Assembly (NCBI GenBank): GCA_030621215.1
Contig: JAUXIC010000003.1
Span: forward strand, 1-55,251
Origin: Caldisericota bacterium
Lineage (GTDB): Bacteria; Caldisericota; Caldisericia; Caldisericales; Caldisericaceae
Length of the DNA stretch: 55,251 nt
Reading direction: 5' to 3'
Below are positions 36,714-47,411 of this stretch, piece after piece. Under the pieces are notes generated by a model. It saw nothing but the letters and a program-made list of their open reading frames with translations. It did not search any database and was not told where the DNA came from. Within the stretch, counting starts at the first letter, position 1. Every line of letters starts with the position of its first letter. A program made the translations under genes and the position numbers.

Positions 36714-37667
36714 ATGAAATTACAAAACAATCAGGTAATCAATTTTATTGAAAATAATGTTCCGCTATTTTTAATTATAAGCATACCACTTGGATTGCTT
36801 TTCCCTTACTTTGCATTTCTCAGAAATTATATAACTTACCTTCTTATGATTGTTTTATTTATCACATTCTTAAAGATGGATATTCTAGAAATTGTACACC
36901 ATATCAAAAGACCTATGCTGCTCCTCTATATTGAGGGTATGAGCCTGATTGCCGCTCCAATCATCGTTTATTTCATTCTTACATTGCTCAAATTCGATTA
37001 CATCGTAGTAGCAGCTCTTGTACTGCTGGCGGCAGCGCCTGCAGGAGTAGCATCATCCGCAATGACTGCTTTAACTTCCGGAGAAACATCTTTGAATGTT
37101 ATTATAATCTTTGTAAGCCACTTTATAGCCCCGTTTACCATTCCATTCCTTTTCTTTATCCTTTTTAGAAAATATATAAGACTTGACTATTTTAATGTAC
37201 TCATCACTATGGCTAAGCTCATTTTAATCCCACTGGTAGCCTCCTTCCTCTCAAAACAATTTTTCAAAGAAAAAATAAACCTCGTAAAAGAAAGAAGCAG
37301 CCTGTTAACCATAATTCCAATATTTCTTATTTCACTAACGATAATATCCATAAATGCACCGTTTATAAAATCCAATCCACTTCAGGTAGCAAAATATTTA
37401 TTAATCGTGTATCCTGAGTATTTTTTCTTTATGATTTTTGGGTTCGTCATAGTCTTCTGGTTAAACCTGAAAGAAAAAATTGCCGTATCTAATTCAAAAA
37501 CATTTACAAATGTATCCATTGTAATGGTTCTTGCATTCGAATTTTTTGACCCAAAAGTCGCTTTAATCATTGCGATTGCACAACTACCATGGTCCACAAT
37601 GCTTGTCCCTGTCAATATAATGTTAAAGCTCATCAGAAAGAAAGTCCCTGAAAATCAGTATTCGTAA
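36714..37667 (+). CDS. Bile acid:sodium symporter (BASS)-family transporter
   Basis: Multi-TM protein with LLAAAPAGVASSAMTALTSGETSLNVIIIFVSHFIAPFTIP. Confidence 0.7.
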   Translation: MKLQNNQVINFIENNVPLFLIISIPLGLLFPYFAFLRNYITYLLMIVLFITFLKMDILEIVHHIKRPMLLLYIEGMSLIAAPIIVYFILTLLKFDYIVVAALVLLAAAPAGVASSAMTALTSGETSLNVIIIFVSHFIAPFTIPFLFFILFRKYIRLDYFNVLITMAKLILIPLVASFLSKQFFKEKINLVKERSSLLTIIPIFLISLTIISINAPFIKSNPLQVAKYLLIVYPEYFFFMIFGFVIVFWLNLKEKIAVSNSKTFTNVSIVMVLAFEFFDPKVALIIAIAQLPWSTMLVPVNIMLKLIRKKVPENQYS

Positions 37668-37677
37668 TTCCCTGCTC

Positions 37678-38913
37678 TTACACCTTTTTCTCAAGTCCTA
37701 TTAACTTCTCAGCAGCAAAAAGTGAAGCAAGTTTTGAGTGCTCATAATAAATGCCCCCTTGCAAATAAACTACATACGGTTCCTTCATTGGCGCATCAGC
37801 TGATAATTCAATTGAAGAACCTTGTATAAATGTACCTGCTGCCATTAAAATATCATTTTCATAACCTGCAAGCGGCGATGGCAGAATCTCAGCATCCCAA
37901 TCTATCGGCGATACGGTCTGAACAGCTTGCGCAAATGTAACAAGCTTCTCGGGAGATCCTAAGAGAATTGCCTGAACAATATCACCCCGCTCCTCATTAA
38001 AAAGGGGCTTTACATCATATCCCAACTCGCTAAAAAACTTTGCGGCAAAAATTGCCCCTTTTAACGCATTAGACACAACAAGCGGAGCAAAAAAAACACC
38101 CTGAAGAAAGAGACGGGTGAGAGAAAGCATTGGCCCAATCTCCCTTCCCGTTCCAGGAGCGGTAAGCATTGCTTCAATCTTTTTTATGTATTTCTCTTTC
38201 CCTCCGATGTAACCGCCCGTCGGGGTAATTGCCCCGCCCATATTCTTAATAAGGGATCCTGCCACAATATCGGCACCTGCTTCCGTTGGTTCCTTTTCGC
38301 CAACAAATTCCCCGTAGCAATTGTCTACCATGATACAAATATTCGGGTTAATTGCTTTTGCCTTTTCTATCATCTTTTCAATTTCCCCGATTGTGAGAGA
38401 TTTTTTGTACGAGTATCCACCTGAGCGCTGAATAACTCCTACGGCTGCTCTTTTTATTTTTTCTTCCTCAATATTTTTAGCCATATCTGTTTTATCAAAC
38501 TCTATCCCATACTCTTTCAGGGAACCCGTCACTTTTCTCAATCCCACTATGGCTTCACCTGTTTCATAAGGATCTCCACTCAAGTAAAGAAGTGTATCAG
38601 AAGGACGAAGCAAACCAAAAAACGAAATGGAAATTGCATGCGTGCCAGAAATAATTTGAGGCCTGACAAGTGCCGCTTCGACATTAAAAATTCGCTTATA
38701 TACTTCTTCTACCTTATCTCGTCCAGGGTCAGAAAGTCCATATCCTGTTGTATCCCTGAAATGAAAAGCAGAAATATGAGATTCCCTGAACGCATCTAAT
38801 ACTTTATAAAAATTACTGGTCTTTATATTGTCTACCCTTTTGAATTCCCCTGAAAGCTCGCCTTCGCATCGCTCAGCAAGAGTTATAAGTTCTTTCCTAA
38901 TTTGAATGCCCAT
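37678..38913 (-). CDS. Methionine gamma-lyase family / aluminium resistance (YnbB-like) protein
   Basis: FHFRDTTGYGLSDPGRDKVEEVYKRIFNVEAALVRPQIISGTHAIS, VDNCYGEFVGEKEPTEAGADIVAGSLIKNMGGAITPTGGYI. Confidence 0.93.
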   Translation of the reverse strand: MGIQIRKELITLAERCEGELSGEFKRVDNIKTSNFYKVLDAFRESHISAFHFRDTTGYGLSDPGRDKVEEVYKRIFNVEAALVRPQIISGTHAISISFFGLLRPSDTLLYLSGDPYETGEAIVGLRKVTGSLKEYGIEFDKTDMAKNIEEEKIKRAAVGVIQRSGGYSYKKSLTIGEIEKMIEKAKAINPNICIMVDNCYGEFVGEKEPTEAGADIVAGSLIKNMGGAITPTGGYIGGKEKYIKKIEAMLTAPGTGREIGPMLSLTRLFLQGVFFAPLVVSNALKGAIFAAKFFSELGYDVKPLFNEERGDIVQAILLGSPEKLVTFAQAVQTVSPIDWDAEILPSPLAGYENDILMAAGTFIQGSSIELSADAPMKEPYVVYLQGGIYYEHSKLASLFAAEKLIGLEKKV

Positions 38914-39808
38914 ATAAAAACTCCTCTACAAGTTTTTCCGCCTGCTCTTTCGCATCACTAAAATCTGTTATGTCAATCCAGTGAACATTATCCTCTTTTT
39001 TAAACCAGGTAATCTGTCTTTTAGCAAAATGCCTTGTCCTCTTTTTAATTTCTTCTTTAGTTTCTTTTAGAGAAATAGTTCCGTCAAGGTATTGTAAAAT
39101 TTCCTTATATCCAATTGCCTGCAAAGCTGTCTTTGACCAATTGGAATAAATATCTCTCAACCTTTGCACCTCTTCTACAAAACCACTATTAAACATCTCT
39201 TCTACGCGCTTTTCAATATCCAGATAGAGAAGTCTCTTCTCTTTTATTAAACCTATTTTTAAAAATTCGTAACGAACCTCCTGGTTCTCAAGAGAAGAAA
39301 TTTTACGTCCAGTTTGCCTGAAAAATTCAATTATTCTTATAAGGCGCTTTCTGTCACTAACCTTGTCTGAAGCATCTTTATCAATACTTTCTGCCATTTT
39401 TCTTAAAACAGCAAAAGGTAAAACATCGAGTTCTTTCCGTAATGCCGCATCAGGGGGTGCTGAAAATTCCACAGGAAACCCTTCTGTAATACTTCTTATA
39501 TAAAGACCCGACCCACCAACTATCAATGGCACCCTTTTCCGCCCAAAAATATTGCCAATTACTGCCTCGGCATGTTTTTTAAACTCTGCAATGTTAAACT
39601 CTTCCTGCACAGTTACAATATCAATTAAATAGTGCGGCACTTTGCTTCGGATATCTTTCCCCACTTTATCCGTTCCTATCTCCATTCCTTTATAAAACTG
39701 CATAGAATCTGCAGATATAATCTCAACAGGAAATTTCTCCGCAATACATAAACTGAGTTGTGTCTTATGTGTTGCAGTAGGCCCTAAAATGACAATAATT
39801 TTTTTCAT
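38897..39808 (-). CDS. miaA: tRNA dimethylallyltransferase
   Basis: VILGPTATHKTQLSLCIAEKFPVEIISADSMQFYKGMEIGTDK, HYLIDIV, GGSGLYIRSI, ALQAIGYKE. Confidence 0.96.
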   Translation of the reverse strand: MKKIIVILGPTATHKTQLSLCIAEKFPVEIISADSMQFYKGMEIGTDKVGKDIRSKVPHYLIDIVTVQEEFNIAEFKKHAEAVIGNIFGRKRVPLIVGGSGLYIRSITEGFPVEFSAPPDAALRKELDVLPFAVLRKMAESIDKDASDKVSDRKRLIRIIEFFRQTGRKISSLENQEVRYEFLKIGLIKEKRLLYLDIEKRVEEMFNSGFVEEVQRLRDIYSNWSKTALQAIGYKEILQYLDGTISLKETKEEIKKRTRHFAKRQITWFKKEDNVHWIDITDFSDAKEQAEKLVEEFLYGHSN

Positions 39809-41064
39809 TTCCCTCGCAGGTGAATAAAATCAGCATCCACAATCTCTGCCTTGATAATGTCGCCGACGCGTGCGGCACACCCCTCTACAATAACCAATTT
39901 ATCCTGCGGTATCCTGCCAAAAGCCTGTGCTCCAACAATTGATTCAATCAAAATCTCCACAGTTTTTCCTATAAAGAAGCGGTTTTTCTTTAAAGAAATA
40001 GCATTCTGCAAAGAAAGAAAATCGTTCAGTCTTTTCTTCTTTTCCTTCTCATCAATCTGCTCTTCCATTACTGCCGCCGGAGTATTTGGCCTCTTTGAAT
40101 AAGCAGCAACAAAACTTCTATCAAATTGCACATACTCAACAAGTGCTTTAGTTTCATTGTAATCTTTTTCGCTTTCCCCTGGGAATCCCACAATAATGTC
40201 AGTAGTAATACTTGCATCAGGAAAAAGCATTCGCACGCTGTCTATAAGTTTGATATATTGTTCTCTCGTATAGCCTCTCTTCATAGATTTCAATATTTTA
40301 TTGCTCCCTGACTGCACAGGCAAATGAAAATGAGAGCACAATTTTTTTAGATTCCTCATTCGTTCCAAAATAGAAAGAGTGAAATTCGCAGGATAAGGAG
40401 TAAGATATCTTAACCTCTTAAGACCCGAGACTTTATCAACATCTTCGAGTATTTTAATAAAACCATTTTTATATCCAAGATCCAGTCCATAGTGATTAAT
40501 GTTCTGCCCCAGCAAAACAACTTCCTGTGTACCGTTTTTAACAAGCGTATTCACCTCTTCTAATATTTCTTCTTTTGTTCTGCTTCGCTCCCTTCCCTTG
40601 GCAGCAGGGACAATGCAATAACTACAAAAATCGTTGCACCCATAAATAATAGGCACATATGCAAACACCTTCCGTGCGGGGGAAATTTTCTTCTCGCCCA
40701 TTACAGAAAGTAGTTTCCTTAATTTTCTAATGCGATCATCAAGAGGTTCGTATCCTTTAAATAGAGTAATAACACTTTTTTCACCAACTCTCTTTATTGC
40801 TTGTTCTTTTATGCTGGCAACACATCCTGTTACAACAGATACCGGGTGGCCTTGTTTTTCAAAAATTTTTCTTATGTGTCCTATTTTGCTGAGAAGCTTT
40901 AAATCCGCCTTTTCCCGAACAGCACAGCTATTCAGTAGAATCAAATCAGCATCTTCGTCTTTTTCTACCTCGCTATACCCAAAAGACAGGAGTGCCTCTC
41001 TGAATTTTTCGGACTCATATTCATTAATCTGGCACCCATATGTAACAATCTTAAAATTTTTCAT
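39805..41064 (-). CDS. miaB: tRNA-2-methylthio-N6-dimethylallyladenosine synthase
   Basis: TYGCQINEYESEKF, NSCAVREKA, PIIYGCNDFCSYCIVPAAKGRERSR; start at MKNFKIV. Confidence 0.96.
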   Translation of the reverse strand: MKNFKIVTYGCQINEYESEKFREALLSFGYSEVEKDEDADLILLNSCAVREKADLKLLSKIGHIRKIFEKQGHPVSVVTGCVASIKEQAIKRVGEKSVITLFKGYEPLDDRIRKLRKLLSVMGEKKISPARKVFAYVPIIYGCNDFCSYCIVPAAKGRERSRTKEEILEEVNTLVKNGTQEVVLLGQNINHYGLDLGYKNGFIKILEDVDKVSGLKRLRYLTPYPANFTLSILERMRNLKKLCSHFHLPVQSGSNKILKSMKRGYTREQYIKLIDSVRMLFPDASITTDIIVGFPGESEKDYNETKALVEYVQFDRSFVAAYSKRPNTPAAVMEEQIDEKEKKKRLNDFLSLQNAISLKKNRFFIGKTVEILIESIVGAQAFGRIPQDKLVIVEGCAARVGDIIKAEIVDADFIHLRGK

Positions 41065-42148
41065 ACAGCTTTTTGCACTCCCTCTCAAGAATTTGCCTTT
41101 TCAAAACACCCAACTCTTTTCCTTCAACTCTGAATTTTTCTCTTAATTCACTACCGTCAATCTTTACTTTGCTGCATTCAATGAAAAATCTAGCTACCTT
41201 TGATGCACCCTTCTCTCCTAATGAAAAAAGGGCCGCGGCCAAAGGAACATGAATACTTCTATGCCTGGCAAAAAGAGTAAATAATGAATCAAAGCTGTCC
41301 TCCACTTTTTCTTTAGCAATTTTATTAACTATTTCGACTTCCTTCCTGCTTAAGCCTAAAATATCCAGCACAGGATGATCCAAAAAAACGTGTGAAAATA
41401 GCGCCACAACAAAAGCATCTCTGTATGTAAAATCTCTGTTAATCTCTTTGTCTAATTCATTAAACTGCAAGGATAAACCAGTTTTTCTGAGAATAAATGA
41501 AAAATCTTTTTCAGGAAAAAATATTTCAAGTACTTTTAACACAGACTGAATATCTAAATCAAGAATCTTTTTCAGTTCCTCTCTTCGTCTCTCTCTTTTG
41601 GTCTCTTTAAGAAAAAAAAATGCACTTTTAATCTGTTCCTTCGTATCTTCGTCAATGGAAAGGCCAAATGCTGCCGTAAGCCGGATCCCCCGGAGAACAC
41701 GTACCGGATCTTCAGTAATGGAAGTCGGGGAAACAGCCTTTAACACGCGGTTTTTAAGGTCTTTGAGTGAAATATCTTTGTAAAAAAACTTTTTTTCTGA
41801 AAGAGAATAACAGACAGCATTAATAGTATAATCCCGCAGCATAAGATTATTGTCAACACTATCTATAATTTTCATAAAATCAAATGTATAATCGCCCTGA
41901 ATGGTTCGCAGAAGTAAAAAATCCTTTGCATTCAAAAAAAAGTATTTCAGATTGCTATCTTCAAAAAAATCCAAAATTTTTTCAAAGTCGTTTTCCCTCA
42001 CTATGAAATCAAAATCTTTAATGTCTTTGCCGTAAAAAGCATCCCTTATAGCGCCTCCGACAATATAGATTTCACTTATCTTTGCCTTCAGCGTCTCAAC
42101 AAATGTATCTGAAAGTACAGCAGTTATAATGGTTTTTACTCTCTCCAT
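41051..42148 (-). CDS. CCA tRNA nucleotidyltransferase / poly(A) polymerase family
   Basis: IYIVGGAIRDAFYGKDIKDFDFIV, RDYTINAVCYSLSE, DPVRVLRGIRLTAAFG. Confidence 0.9.
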   Translation of the reverse strand: MERVKTIITAVLSDTFVETLKAKISEIYIVGGAIRDAFYGKDIKDFDFIVRENDFEKILDFFEDSNLKYFFLNAKDFLLLRTIQGDYTFDFMKIIDSVDNNLMLRDYTINAVCYSLSEKKFFYKDISLKDLKNRVLKAVSPTSITEDPVRVLRGIRLTAAFGLSIDEDTKEQIKSAFFFLKETKRERRREELKKILDLDIQSVLKVLEIFFPEKDFSFILRKTGLSLQFNELDKEINRDFTYRDAFVVALFSHVFLDHPVLDILGLSRKEVEIVNKIAKEKVEDSFDSLFTLFARHRSIHVPLAAALFSLGEKGASKVARFFIECSKVKIDGSELREKFRVEGKELGVLKRQILERECKKLYEKF

Positions 42149-42909
42149 CTTCCTCTCTCTATATTTTTTGCCTTACCGTTATTTGCAATGTCAATGACTA
42201 CAAAATCCAAAATCACACTACCTTCTGCAACTTCAAATGTTAATGGGAGAAGTGTTAAAAATTTTTTGATCGCCAGCTCCTTTTTAACTCCTATAACGGA
42301 TTCTTCTACGCCAGCCATTCCAACATCTGTAATATAAGCTGTGCCACGTGGAAGAATTGTTTCATCTGCAGTAGGCACGTGTGTATGTGTGCCGATAACT
42401 GCGCTTACAAATCCATCCATGAAAAAACCAAACGCTCTCTTTTCACTGGTTGCCTCAGCATGAAAATCAATCATTATACAGGGAGTATCTTTTTTCATCG
42501 CTTCAACTAACTGTTTTCCTACGACAAAAGGCGAATCAAGTGGAGGTAGCTCTATCCTTCCCTGTAAATTCACCACTCCCAATTTCATACCGTTTTTTTC
42601 AATTATAACATGGCCTTTGCCTCTCACGCCTGATGGAAAATTTGCAGGACGCAAAAGAAAAGGAAAATCATCAAACTGATTCCAAAATTTTTTCTTGTCA
42701 AAACTATGATTTCCTCCAGTAATTACATCTGCACCAAAGGAAAAAAGTTCCCGCGCGCTTTTTTCTGTGATTCCCGTTCCGTGCGCTGCATTTTCTCCAT
42801 TTAATATAATAAAATCAGGACGGTATTTTTCTCTTAATTCAGGTAATGCCATTCTAACGGCTTTTCTTCCGGGCTTGCCAAACACATCTCCAATAAAAAG
42901 TATTTTCAT
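42136..42909 (-). CDS. YmdB-family metallophosphoesterase
   Basis: KILFIGDVFGKPGRKAVRMALPEL, NGENAAHGTGITEKSA, GGNHSFDKK, DFHAEATSEKRAFGFFMDG, GTHTHVPTADETILPRGTAYITDVGM. Confidence 0.95.
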   Translation of the reverse strand: MKILFIGDVFGKPGRKAVRMALPELREKYRPDFIILNGENAAHGTGITEKSARELFSFGADVITGGNHSFDKKKFWNQFDDFPFLLRPANFPSGVRGKGHVIIEKNGMKLGVVNLQGRIELPPLDSPFVVGKQLVEAMKKDTPCIMIDFHAEATSEKRAFGFFMDGFVSAVIGTHTHVPTADETILPRGTAYITDVGMAGVEESVIGVKKELAIKKFLTLLPLTFEVAEGSVILDFVVIDIANNGKAKNIERGRWRE

Positions 42910-42985
42910 TTATCTCTCCCATCACAAACAAAAGGAGCCAGTAGAAATAGTACCGGCCGCTTTATATGTCTTAAAAACTAACTTA

Positions 42986-43642
42986 CTATTTCTTTTCAGT
43001 TTCTTCTTTCTGTTCTTTTTCAGCCGCTTCTTCGCCAGCTTCTTCAGCCGCTTCTTCACCAGCCACAGCTTCCACCGGTACCACTTCTTCCTTTGTAGGA
43101 TGCCCAATCCCTGCCACAACTACATCCAACGGAGTAAGCACTTTCACCTTATCAGAAAGAACAAGGTCACTTACATGCACAACATCGTTTATATCAAGTT
43201 CAGTTATATCAACCTCAATTTTGTCAGGAATATCAAGAGGAGAAGCTTCTACCTTGAGATCATACAGCATATGCTTAAGCAAACCGCCAACTTTTACCCC
43301 TTTTGATTCGCCTACAATCACAATCGGTATCTTTGTAAGCACGGGTTTGTCCAGATCTACTTCCAGAAAATCCACATGCACAACCTTATCGCCAAGAGGA
43401 TCTTTTTGTACAGCTTTAAGAATTGTCGGATAAATAGTGCCATCAATATCGAGATCAACAATAATGCTTGTCCCTTTATGCTTTAGGATGTGAATAAATT
43501 CCTTTTCGTTAATTGCAATAGGAGTAGGTTCTGCAGTCTTTCCGTAAGCTATAGCAGGAATAAATCCTTCGCTGCGAAGCTTCTTTAACGCTCCTTTAGT
43601 AGAAACATCTCTCTTCGTTGCCTTAAATGCTATCTTTTCCAT
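42986..43642 (-). CDS. rplY: 50S ribosomal protein L25/general stress protein Ctc
   Basis: RDVSTKGALKKLRSEGFIPAIAYGK...DPLGDKVVHVDFLEVD; acidic C-terminal tail. Confidence 0.94.
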   Translation of the reverse strand: MEKIAFKATKRDVSTKGALKKLRSEGFIPAIAYGKTAEPTPIAINEKEFIHILKHKGTSIIVDLDIDGTIYPTILKAVQKDPLGDKVVHVDFLEVDLDKPVLTKIPIVIVGESKGVKVGGLLKHMLYDLKVEASPLDIPDKIEVDITELDINDVVHVSDLVLSDKVKVLTPLDVVVAGIGHPTKEEVVPVEAVAGEEAAEEAGEEAAEKEQKEETEKK

Positions 43643-43688
43643 ATATACATCTCCTTTATAATTTTTTGAAGTTAATTATAACATTCTT

Positions 43689-44648
43689 TCAATCTTTTTC
43701 AAATAATGCACTTATAGATTCATGTAAAAATACTCTTTTAATCGCCTCACCTATCAGCGGAGCTACACTAAGAACCTCAACTTTAGCAGGTAAATGATTA
43801 CGCTCTTCCACAGGAATCGTGTCCGTTATAATTATTTCTCTGATAGGCGCTTTTTCAAATTTTTCCAGGCTATTTTTTGCAAATATTCCATGTGTCGCAC
43901 ACACATAAACCTCTTTTGCTCCCTTTTTAAAAACTTCTTCTGTTGCGCTAATGATAGTATTGCCCGTATGAATCGCATCGTCAACAAAAATAACGCTTTT
44001 CCCATCAACTTCACCAATAAGACTGCTCGTTTCTACTTCTTCCGGGCCAAGTCTTCTCTTGACAAATATTGCCTGAGTTGAACGAGGTACCCTCCTAGCA
44101 AATTCAGTCGCCCGCGCTACACCTCCCACATCAGGAGAAACAACAACAGGATTCTCAATATTTTTTTCGCGTATATAATCAGCAAGTATCAACATAGCCG
44201 TAAGATTATCCATCGGTATATCAAAAAACCCTTGTATCTGGCCTGCATGCAAATCTACAGACATTACCCTGTCTGCGCCCGCCGTTGTAATGAGATTTGC
44301 AACAAGCTTTGCTGAGATAGGCTCCCTTGATTTTGTCTTTCTATCCTGTCTTGCATACCCAAAAAAAGGAACAACAGCAGCTATAGTATTCGCTGACGCT
44401 CTTTTTAAAGCATCGATCATAATAAGCAACTCCATTAAATTATCCGCCGGGGAAAAAGTTGGTTGAATGACAAATACATCTCTCCCTCGTACGTTTTCGA
44501 GGCATCTTACATGAATTTCTCCATCGGGAAAATAATCAACAAACATCCTCCCTAATGGCAAACCAACATACTTCGCAATTTTTTCTGAAAGCTGCCTGTT
44601 TGCCGTGCCAGAAAAAATTTTTATTGCTTTTCCTTTCAAATCAACCAT
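43689..44648 (-). CDS. prs: Ribose-phosphate pyrophosphokinase
   Basis: DVFVIQPTFSPADNLMELLIMIDALKRASANTIAAVVPFFGYARQDRK, VIFVDDAIHTGNTI. Confidence 0.97.
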   Translation of the reverse strand: MVDLKGKAIKIFSGTANRQLSEKIAKYVGLPLGRMFVDYFPDGEIHVRCLENVRGRDVFVIQPTFSPADNLMELLIMIDALKRASANTIAAVVPFFGYARQDRKTKSREPISAKLVANLITTAGADRVMSVDLHAGQIQGFFDIPMDNLTAMLILADYIREKNIENPVVVSPDVGGVARATEFARRVPRSTQAIFVKRRLGPEEVETSSLIGEVDGKSVIFVDDAIHTGNTIISATEEVFKKGAKEVYVCATHGIFAKNSLEKFEKAPIREIIITDTIPVEERNHLPAKVEVLSVAPLIGEAIKRVFLHESISALFEKD

Positions 44649-46014
44649 TACTTTTTTTCCTCCTCTTTGCCCATTCTTTTTTGTTTATTTGTTTAGCCCT
44701 CCCAATAGCAAGCGCATCCTCAGGAACTTCTTCTGTAATCACAGATCCAGCTGCTGTATACGCACCTTTTCCTATTTTTATGGGCGCTACAAGTGTGTTG
44801 TGAGAGCCAATAAATACATCTTTCTCTATAAATGTTTGTTTCTTCTTACTTTGAAGCCCGTCATAATTGCAAGTAATTGTTCCTGCCCCAATATTCACAT
44901 TTTCCCCAACTGTTGTATCGCCAATATAACTTAAATGGGGGACTTTTGTATTTTCCCCAAACTGGGATTTTTTCACCTCAACAAAAGCACCTATCTTAAC
45001 ATTCTTACTCATTTTGCTATCAGGCCGCACATAAGCAAATGGGCCTATTTTACAATTATCTCCTACATTAGCCTGCCTTATTACACTGTACTGCACGCCC
45101 ACATCGCTTTTAATAACAGAATCAACAATACGCGTATTTGGCCCGATCACGCAATCTTTCCCTATAGTTGTTTTCCCTTGAATTAACACCCCTGGAAGAA
45201 TTGTCACGTCATTCTCTATTCTTACATCAAAATCAATACATACGCTGTCCGGATTTATAATTGTAACGCCTGAAAACATTAATTTATCAAGTATCTCTTC
45301 CTGGATGATCTTAGTCGCAATGGAAAGCTCTTTTCTATTGTTAATGCCATATACGGAAAATTTTCTTTCCATCTTTTTTACACTTACTTTTACTCCTTTT
45401 TTCTTCAATATTGTAAGTGCGTCCGTCAAATAATACTCTTTTTGCAAATTATTGGGAGTAATTTCGCTAATTGCGTCAGCAAGATGTTTTTTTGCAAATA
45501 CATATACTCCCGTGTTGATCTCGTTTATTTTCTTCTCTTCCTCTGTTGCGTCTTTTTCTTCAACGATCTTGACAAAATCAGTCTCATGCCTGACTATTCT
45601 GCCAAAACCAATCGGATTATCGGATAAGGCAGTAAGTAATGCTGCGCCGCTTTTAGCATCTCTATGAAAAGCAAGAAGTTCTTTAAGGTCAGAGGATTTT
45701 ATCAAAGGATTATCTCCTGTAATAATAAACACTGGTGTCTCATCCGGGATATTGCTAACAGCGGTAAGTGCCTGCCTTACTGCATCCCCTGTCCCGAGAG
45801 GGACTTTTTGGTAAACCAGTTCAACATTAGAAAAAACATTTTTATCAATTTTTTCGGAAATCACTACAACAACTTTATCAGATATTCCTTTTGCAGCATC
45901 TATCACGTATTTCACCATAGGCCGCCCGCAAATTGGATGCATCACTTTCGGAATAGACGAATGCATCCTCTTCCCTACTCCAGCAGCTAAAACAATACAA
46001 ACATTTTTCATCAT
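44641..46014 (-). CDS. glmU: Bifunctional UDP-GlcNAc pyrophosphorylase / GlcN-1-P acetyltransferase
   Basis: VLAAGVGKRMHSSIPKVMHPICGRPM, left-handed beta-helix repeats, GAGTITCNYDGLQSKKKQTFI. Confidence 0.97.
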   Translation of the reverse strand: MMKNVCIVLAAGVGKRMHSSIPKVMHPICGRPMVKYVIDAAKGISDKVVVVISEKIDKNVFSNVELVYQKVPLGTGDAVRQALTAVSNIPDETPVFIITGDNPLIKSSDLKELLAFHRDAKSGAALLTALSDNPIGFGRIVRHETDFVKIVEEKDATEEEKKINEINTGVYVFAKKHLADAISEITPNNLQKEYYLTDALTILKKKGVKVSVKKMERKFSVYGINNRKELSIATKIIQEEILDKLMFSGVTIINPDSVCIDFDVRIENDVTILPGVLIQGKTTIGKDCVIGPNTRIVDSVIKSDVGVQYSVIRQANVGDNCKIGPFAYVRPDSKMSKNVKIGAFVEVKKSQFGENTKVPHLSYIGDTTVGENVNIGAGTITCNYDGLQSKKKQTFIEKDVFIGSHNTLVAPIKIGKGAYTAAGSVITEEVPEDALAIGRAKQINKKEWAKRRKKSNG

Positions 46015-46162
46015 TCACAACTCCTTATTGTCAGGCCATAAATTTTATTTAAACAGCAAAACCATCCCATTGCCATATTTTCATCAGCCAGCGTCATTTT
46101 CTCTTCGGTATCAATAATACAAGCAATACTCTTTACTTAACGAGACAGATTATGGCAGCAAT

Positions 46163-47395
46163 TTAGTGGCTCTCTTTGTATTTACGCAATATTCCAAGCG
46201 CGTAATCTATATCGCCCTCAGTATGGTCAGCACAGATTTGAAATCGTATCTCCTGATCTCCTTTTGGAACTACAGGAAAATTAAGACCAGTTGCTAAAAT
46301 ACCGTTATCCTTTAAATATCCGACAAGTTCTGTAGTTTTCTCTGTATCCCGCACCATAAGGGGCACAACAGGATGCTCTCCTTTTATTACCTCATACCCC
46401 ATATCTATTAGGTCGGATTCAAACCGCGCCGTCATCGCACGCAGGTGTTTTAGCATTGCCCTTCCCTTGTCACTATCCAATATTTCTAATGAGGCAAGAG
46501 CAGCACTTGCTTCCGGTGGAGTAATAGGATTAGAATAAATATAAAACGGAGCAGTTTCGCGTAAAAATCCTATTACCTCTGCACTGCTTACCACGTATCC
46601 GCCATTCACTCCGAGGGCTTTGCCGAGCGTTGCAACTAACACATCGATTCTATCTTCGTGCGTATATTCTGCTGTTCCTCTACCTGTTTCTCCAATAGCC
46701 CCAACGCCGTGTGAATCATCAACAAATGTAAGAACTCCTTCTTCAAAATTTGAATTGTATTTTTCAACTAAATCAGCTATTTCTTTGAGCGGAGCATAAT
46801 CCCCCCTCATACTAAAGATACCATCAGTTACAATTATAACCCGCTTGCAATTGCCAATTGAACTCTCTAAAGTTGACGCCAGTCCATCCATATTATTGTG
46901 CTTATATACCTTTTTATCCTTTGGCCTGGATAATTTTATACCATTAATAATGCAATTATGATTCAATTCATCGCTTATCACAATAGTATCTTGCGTAATC
47001 ATAGGCGCTAATATACCCACCATCGCTGCATATGCAGAACTAAATATCATAGCTGCTTCTCTATTATGGAATTCGGCAAGTTTTTTCTCAAGCGCCATAT
47101 GGGAAGTATAAGTACCGCTTATAAATCGTACAGCGCCAGGTCCAGCCCCAAATTCTTTTGCAGCTTTTTCCTCAGCTTCTATTACCTCTTTTTTTAAAGA
47201 CATCCCAAGATAGTTATTTGCATTCATCCGCAAAAACTCTTTTTCGCTATAACCATCTATAAAATACCTTGGGCCCTTATCCCCTTGTGCCGGTTTTATA
47301 CCAGTTATCACTGTTTCGCTACCCTTAAGCACTCCTTTATCTTTCAACTCCTTTAAATAAGCCGATAGTATCTCTCTAATCTTATCAAGCGGCAT
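46163..47395 (-). CDS. kbl: Glycine C-acetyltransferase (2-amino-3-ketobutyrate CoA ligase)
   Basis: NNYLGMSLKKEVIEAEEKAAKEFGAGPGAVRFISGTYTSHMALEKKLAEF, VDDSHGVGAIGETGRG, TLGKALGVNGGYV; start MPLDKIREIL. Confidence 0.92.
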   Translation of the reverse strand: MPLDKIREILSAYLKELKDKGVLKGSETVITGIKPAQGDKGPRYFIDGYSEKEFLRMNANNYLGMSLKKEVIEAEEKAAKEFGAGPGAVRFISGTYTSHMALEKKLAEFHNREAAMIFSSAYAAMVGILAPMITQDTIVISDELNHNCIINGIKLSRPKDKKVYKHNNMDGLASTLESSIGNCKRVIIVTDGIFSMRGDYAPLKEIADLVEKYNSNFEEGVLTFVDDSHGVGAIGETGRGTAEYTHEDRIDVLVATLGKALGVNGGYVVSSAEVIGFLRETAPFYIYSNPITPPEASAALASLEILDSDKGRAMLKHLRAMTARFESDLIDMGYEVIKGEHPVVPLMVRDTEKTTELVGYLKDNGILATGLNFPVVPKGDQEIRFQICADHTEGDIDYALGILRKYKESH

Positions 47396-47411
47396 TATTC
47401 CACCTCCCTGG

